DNA from: Firmicutes bacterium CAG:449
GTDB taxonomy: Bacteria; Bacillota_I; Bacilli_A; RFN20; CAG-449
Length of the DNA: 8,279 nucleotides
Reading direction: 5' to 3'
NCBI GenBank assembly: GCA_000432895.1
Contig: FR889404.1
Coordinates: forward strand, 11,636 to 19,914
The position numbers and the translations under genes are program-made. The notes under the pieces are model-generated. The model was given only the letters and a program-made list of their open reading frames with translations. It did not search any database and was not told the origin of the DNA. Of the stretch, positions 5,094 to 8,279 are shown in pieces; within the stretch, counting starts at the first letter, position 1, and every line of letters begins with the position of its first letter.

Positions 5094-6818
5094 ATGTTAG
5101 TTAATATTAAAATTAATGGAAAACAAATTCAAGAAGATTCCTCTTTAACTATTCTTCAAGTAGCAAAAAAACATGGAATTAATATTCCAACTCTTTGCTA
5201 TATGTTTCACGAAGAATCAAATTTAGAACATAAACCAGCTTCTTGTAGAGTTTGTATTGTCGAAGTTAAAGGTAAAAGAAATTTATTACCAGCTTGTGCT
5301 ACTCAAATTTATGAAGGTATGGAAGTCGAAACACATAATTTACGTGTTTTAAATGCAAGAAGAACTATTGTTGAATTATTATTATCAAATCATCCAAATG
5401 ATTGCTTATATTGCGCTAAAAGCGGAAAATGTACTTTACAATCTTTAGCTACTGAATTAGGTATTAAAAGAAATAGATTTGGAAATACTTTATCTCAAAA
5501 AAATGAAACTGTTAAATATAATGGCATTTTAAAGAATGCTTCTAAATGTGTTTTATGTACTAGATGTGTTTCAGTTTGTAAAGAAGTGCAAAGTATTGGA
5601 GCTATTTCTTCTACGATGAGAGGATTTAATACAGTTATTTCTACTCCTCATAAATGTGTTTCTTGTGGACAATGTATTCAAGTTTGTCCAACTGGTGCTT
5701 TATTACAAGCAGATGATACTTTTGAAGTAGAAAGAGCCTTAATGGATCCAAATAAATATGTTGTTATGAATACTGCTCCAGCTTGTAGAGTGGCTTTAGG
5801 TGATGAATTTAATATGCCTGCAGGCACTGATGTCACTGGAAAGATGGTTGCATCTTTAAAATTAATGGGATTTGATAAAGTTTTTGATACTAACTTTGGT
5901 GCGGATTTAACTATTATGGAAGAAGCAACAGAATTCTTAGGTCGATTAAAATCAAAAGAAAATCTTCCATTAATTACTTCTTGTTGCCCAGGTTGGGTTA
6001 AATTTATTGAATATAATTATCCAAATTTATTAAATCATTTATCATCTTGTGATTCACCAATGGAAATGATGGGATCATTAATTAAAACATATTTTGCAGA
6101 AAAGAATAATATCGATCCAAAAAATATTGTTGTTGTTTCCTTAATGCCATGCTTAGCTAAAAAACGCGAAGCTAATAGACAAGAACTTTCTCATAATGGA
6201 TTACAAAATATTGATTATTCATTAACTGTAAAAGAATATGCAGAGATGTTAAAGCGCCATGCAATTGATTTTGCTACATTAGAAGATGCTCAATATGATA
6301 AGTTAATGGGTGAATCTACTGGTGCAGCAGATATTTTTGCTAATACTGGTGGAGTTATTGAAGCAGTTGCTAGAACTGCAAGTAAAGTTTTGACAGGTGA
6401 AGTAAAAGATGTTAATTTTACTGCTGTTAGAGGTTTATCTGGAATCAGAGAAGCAAATGTTCAAATTAATGATATAACAATTAGATTATGTATTGCTTCT
6501 GGGTTATCTAATGCTAGAAAAATATTAGAAATGATTAAAAAAGGTGAAGCTAATTATGATGCAATTGAAATTATGGCTTGCCCAGGTGGTTGCGTTAATG
6601 GTGGAGGTCAACCAATTAGACTAGATATGGAACAAGTTGATGTCATTAAAGCACGTCAAAAAGGTATCTATGAAATTGATAAACATAAATCAAAACGTAT
6701 TTCATGTGATAATGAAGAAATTAAACAACTTTACAAAGATTATTTAGGTGAACCAAATTCTCATAAAGCTCATGAATTACTTCATACTCATTATCACGAT
6801 TCTTCAAAAGAACAATAA
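5094..6818 (+). CDS. hydA: [FeFe]-hydrogenase catalytic subunit HydA
   Basis: HydA is the H-cluster subunit that interconverts protons and H2; with HydB and HydC it probably forms an NAD(H)/ferredoxin-linked, possibly electron-bifurcating, complex. Domains in order: [2Fe-2S] plant-type ferredoxin domain (C35, C51, C54, C68); His-ligated [4Fe-4S] site H100-x3-C104-x2-C107-x5-C113; two [4Fe-4S] clusters (C152, C155, C158, C162 and C188, C191, C194, C198); then the H-cluster domain. All three signatures are intact: T295-SCCP with C297 as the likely proton-relay Cys and C298 as ligand; M351-PCLAKKRE with C353 and K356; and 'EIMACPGGCVNGGGQP' with C496 and C500. The 574-residue length fits a modular M3-like HydA. 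The end ('SHKAHELLHTHY') is the usual small-subunit C terminus, with no extra C-terminal [2Fe-2S] domain. GGGAGG at 5079-5084, 9 nt upstream, is a strong ribosome site. HydE/F/G maturases must be encoded elsewhere. Bifurcation itself is inferred from subunit make-up, not shown by sequence. Confidence 0.97.
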   Translation: MLVNIKINGKQIQEDSSLTILQVAKKHGINIPTLCYMFHEESNLEHKPASCRVCIVEVKGKRNLLPACATQIYEGMEVETHNLRVLNARRTIVELLLSNHPNDCLYCAKSGKCTLQSLATELGIKRNRFGNTLSQKNETVKYNGILKNASKCVLCTRCVSVCKEVQSIGAISSTMRGFNTVISTPHKCVSCGQCIQVCPTGALLQADDTFEVERALMDPNKYVVMNTAPACRVALGDEFNMPAGTDVTGKMVASLKLMGFDKVFDTNFGADLTIMEEATEFLGRLKSKENLPLITSCCPGWVKFIEYNYPNLLNHLSSCDSPMEMMGSLIKTYFAEKNNIDPKNIVVVSLMPCLAKKREANRQELSHNGLQNIDYSLTVKEYAEMLKRHAIDFATLEDAQYDKLMGESTGAADIFANTGGVIEAVARTASKVLTGEVKDVNFTAVRGLSGIREANVQINDITIRLCIASGLSNARKILEMIKKGEANYDAIEIMACPGGCVNGGGQPIRLDMEQVDVIKARQKGIYEIDKHKSKRISCDNEEIKQLYKDYLGEPNSHKAHELLHTHYHDSSKEQ

Positions 6819-6823
6819 GATTT

Positions 6824-6846
6824 AGGACCATTCAATGGTCCTTTTT
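6824..6846 (+). terminator. Rho-independent terminator of hydCBA
   Basis: AGGACCA at 6824-6830 pairs perfectly with TGGTCCT at 6836-6842 around the loop TTCAA, followed by a T-run (6842-6846). It starts 5 bp after the hydA stop and ends just before the ribosome site of the next gene, so the genes downstream depend on read-through or on a promoter I cannot identify. Confidence 0.9.
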
Positions 6847-6858
6847 AGGTGGTTTAAT

Positions 6859-7566
6859 ATGAAAAAAATATTAGCAATAGGCAATAGTTTTGCCGATGAT
6901 TCATTTGAATATTTATCTAGAATTGATCACGATATAATAATTGGAGTTTTGTATATAGGTGGATGTAGTTTAAAAATGCATCGAGATAATTTAGAAAATA
7001 ATAAAAGTTTATATACTTATCGTAAAGATGTTGGATATGGTCTTGTAAGTAAAGATAATGTTAAAATGACTGAGGCTTTACTTGATGAAAAATGGGATAT
7101 TATAACTTTTCAACAGGCTTCTTATGATAGTGGAAATCTTTATTCTTATAACGAAGATTTAGATTATTTATTATTAAATGTTAGAAAAATTGTAGGTGAA
7201 AAAGTTAAATTTTACTGGTTAATGACTTGGGCATATGATGTTGATAGCAATCATGAAGGATTTAAATTATATCATAATAATCAACAAGAAATGTATGAAT
7301 CTATTTTAAAATGTATTGATTTAATTAAAAATAAATTTTTTGATATTTTATATGTTGGAAAAATTATTCAAATAGCTAGAGAAAATAAAATCACTAATCT
7401 AACAAGAGATTCTTATCATTTAAGTTTAGATATTGGTAGATTTATCGCTTCATTATACATATATAAAAATTTAATTAATAAAAATATTGATAATATTAAA
7501 TATTATCCAACTTCTATTAGTAATGATGAATTTATAAAAATTAAAGAATTGATAAAAGATAACTAA
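6859..7566 (+). CDS. DUF4886 family protein, SGNH-hydrolase-like
   Basis: The sequence matches what I know of DUF4886, a family of predicted SGNH/GDSL-type hydrolases (esterase or sugar-deacylase fold) with no firm substrate. Seen in its 235 residues: the N-terminal block 'ILAIGNSFADD', whose Ser in GNSF is the expected nucleophile; 'LYIGGCSL'; 'WDIITFQQAS'; 'WLMTWAYD'; and near the end 'TRDSYHLSLDIGRFIASLYIY', where D-x-x-H is the expected catalytic Asp/His pair. There is no signal peptide or membrane segment, so it is probably cytoplasmic. The ATG at 6859 is chosen because AGGTGG at 6847-6852 lies 6 nt upstream. An in-frame ATG at 6835 lies inside the terminator hairpin of hydA and has no ribosome site. 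The gene is followed after 13 bp by spmA. Its position after the hydrogenase operon says little about function because a strong terminator separates them. Confidence 0.8.
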   Translation: MKKILAIGNSFADDSFEYLSRIDHDIIIGVLYIGGCSLKMHRDNLENNKSLYTYRKDVGYGLVSKDNVKMTEALLDEKWDIITFQQASYDSGNLYSYNEDLDYLLLNVRKIVGEKVKFYWLMTWAYDVDSNHEGFKLYHNNQQEMYESILKCIDLIKNKFFDILYVGKIIQIARENKITNLTRDSYHLSLDIGRFIASLYIYKNLINKNIDNIKYYPTSISNDEFIKIKELIKDN

Positions 7567-7579
7567 CATATATTTTAAT

Positions 7580-8158
7580 ATGAATAAAATATGGGTTAGT
7601 ATTTCATTATTATGTTTATTTTATGGATTATTTACTGGAAGATTTCAAGAGATTTCTAATGCAATTTTAGCTTTGCCAGAAGAAGGTTTAAAACTAACTG
7701 TAACATTAGTTTTTTCAGCTTGTTTTTGGAATGGCATTATGAATATTATGTATGAAAGTGGCTTTATTAATTTAATTGCAATTGCTTTAAGTCCATTACT
7801 TAATTTAATTATGCCAACTTTAAAAGATGAAAAAGCAAAAAAATATATTTCTATGAATATTGCTGCGAATATGTTTGGTCTAGGCTTTGCTGCAACACCA
7901 GCAGGATTAAATGGGATTAAAAGGTTACAAGAAATATCTCCTGAAAAAGATAAAACTGTTGCTAGTAATGATATGGTAACATTTTTAATTTTAAATACGG
8001 CTGGAGTAACTTTAATTCCAACTACAGTTATCGCAATTAGACAATCTTATGGAAGTAGTAATCCTACAGATTTTATGCTTTTAGGTATTGTTGGTACAAT
8101 ATGTTCATGTATAGCAGGTTTATTAGTGGATAGATTATATAGAAAAATGAATCGATAA
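7580..8158 (+). CDS. spmA: SpmA-like spore maturation / nucleoside-recognition (Gate) domain membrane protein
   Basis: This is a 192-residue integral membrane protein colinear with Bacillus SpmA. Shared features are the N-terminal 'IWVSISLLCLFYGLFTGR', 'FWNGIMNIMYESGF', 'NIAANMFGLGFAATPAGLNGIKRLQ', 'MVTFLILNTAGVTLIPTTVIAIR' and 'DRLYRKMNR' at the end. I see about four hydrophobic segments (around residues 3-18, 39-60, 63-80 and 125-180, the last probably two helices). In Bacillus, SpmA with SpmB affects spore core dehydration. Relatives also occur in non-spore-formers, so this does not prove sporulation. SpmA there is encoded next to dacB and spmB; here spmB does not follow. The start at 7580 aligns with the family N terminus but has no recognisable ribosome site in the A/T-only stretch before it, so translation may be coupled to the upstream gene 13 bp away. 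Confidence 0.88.
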   Translation: MNKIWVSISLLCLFYGLFTGRFQEISNAILALPEEGLKLTVTLVFSACFWNGIMNIMYESGFINLIAIALSPLLNLIMPTLKDEKAKKYISMNIAANMFGLGFAATPAGLNGIKRLQEISPEKDKTVASNDMVTFLILNTAGVTLIPTTVIAIRQSYGSSNPTDFMLLGIVGTICSCIAGLLVDRLYRKMNR

Positions 8159-8190
8159 ATTTTTATTATTTATAAATAAAATAAATAATG

Positions 8191-8196
8191 TATAAT
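8191..8196 (+). promoter_or_regulatory. Possible -10 box for the gene at the right edge
   Basis: A perfect TATAAT lies about 26 bp before the next start codon. A weak -35 (TTTATA, 8169-8174) lies 16 bp upstream of it. The region 8159-8221 is almost pure A/T, so chance is a real possibility. Confidence 0.35.
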
Positions 8197-8221
8197 AAAA
8201 TCAGAATAGGAAATTAAAATT

Positions 8222-8279
8222 ATGATTTTTGCATTAAGACAATTTGATAAAACATTATTAAAATTTGAACACTATTTTC
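8222..8279 (+). CDS. Start of an unrecognised gene, cut by the window end
   Basis: An open frame begins at ATG 8222 with AGGA at 8208-8211, 10 nt upstream, as a fair ribosome site, and runs to the window edge. The visible residues are MIFALRQFDKTLLKFEHYF. This is not the start of SpmB, which begins with a hydrophobic membrane helix. I do not recognise the family; 19 residues are too few to assign a function. A possible -10 box at 8191-8196 suggests its own promoter. Confidence 0.5.
   Translation, partial: MIFALRQFDKTLLKFEHYF

Noticed and set aside
4889..5104. Overlapping + strand frame at the hydB-hydA junction
   Set aside because: It is a +1 frame of the ferredoxin domain of hydB; the hydB frame carries the conserved cysteines and the correct C terminus.
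8165..8189. 9-bp inverted repeat ATTATTTAT / ATAAATAAT after spmA
   Set aside because: All A/T with no following T-run on the + strand; in this composition it is weak evidence for a terminator, so not called.

Overview
The window is A+T-rich and read entirely on the + strand. It looks like chromosome from a low-GC, anaerobic, fermentative Firmicute on the Bacilli/Erysipelotrichia/'RF39'-type side. The grounds are composition, strong AGGAGG-type ribosome binding sites in most genes, a trimeric [FeFe]-hydrogenase and a SpmA-like protein. A peptidoglycan D,D-carboxypeptidase implies a walled cell, unlike true mycoplasmas. All tryptophans are TGG. The eight visible stop codons are seven TAA and one TAG, with no TGA, so the standard code reads every gene through.

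Layout. (1) 1-1417: the 3' part of mnmG overlaps rsmG by 8 bp. This is the conserved gidA-gidB pair, often near oriC, but here it is not followed by noc/parA/parB. (2) 1390-2463: an S11-family D-Ala-D-Ala carboxypeptidase has a good promoter inside the end of rsmG. Its start codon sits in a bulge of a long hairpin that forms essentially the whole predicted 5' leader. (3) 2464-2672: an intergenic region with a C/G-containing palindrome, an intrinsic terminator and a sigma-A-type promoter. (4) 2691-6818: a tight hydC-hydB-hydA operon for a soluble trimeric [FeFe]-hydrogenase of the HydABC type (NuoE-like, NuoF-like and catalytic subunits). It is closed by a clear terminator at 6824-6846. (5) 6859-8158: a DUF4886 (SGNH-like) protein followed after 13 bp by spmA. 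(6) 8222 to the end: the first codons of an unrecognised gene.

How the genes work together: HydC, HydB and HydA probably form one cytoplasmic complex passing electrons between NAD(H), ferredoxin and protons/H2, the usual way such fermenters dispose of reductant. The HydE/F/G maturases needed for the H-cluster are not in the window. MnmG and RsmG modify tRNA and 16S rRNA. The carboxypeptidase and SpmA are neighbours in the Bacillus dacB-spmA-spmB operon. Here they are about 5 kb apart, with the hydrogenase operon and the DUF4886 gene between them, and spmB does not follow.

I see no defence system, CRISPR array, mobile element or RNA gene. The most interesting points are the 5' hairpin of the carboxypeptidase gene, an 18-bp in-frame tandem duplication in the FMN domain of hydB, and the split dac/spmA arrangement.
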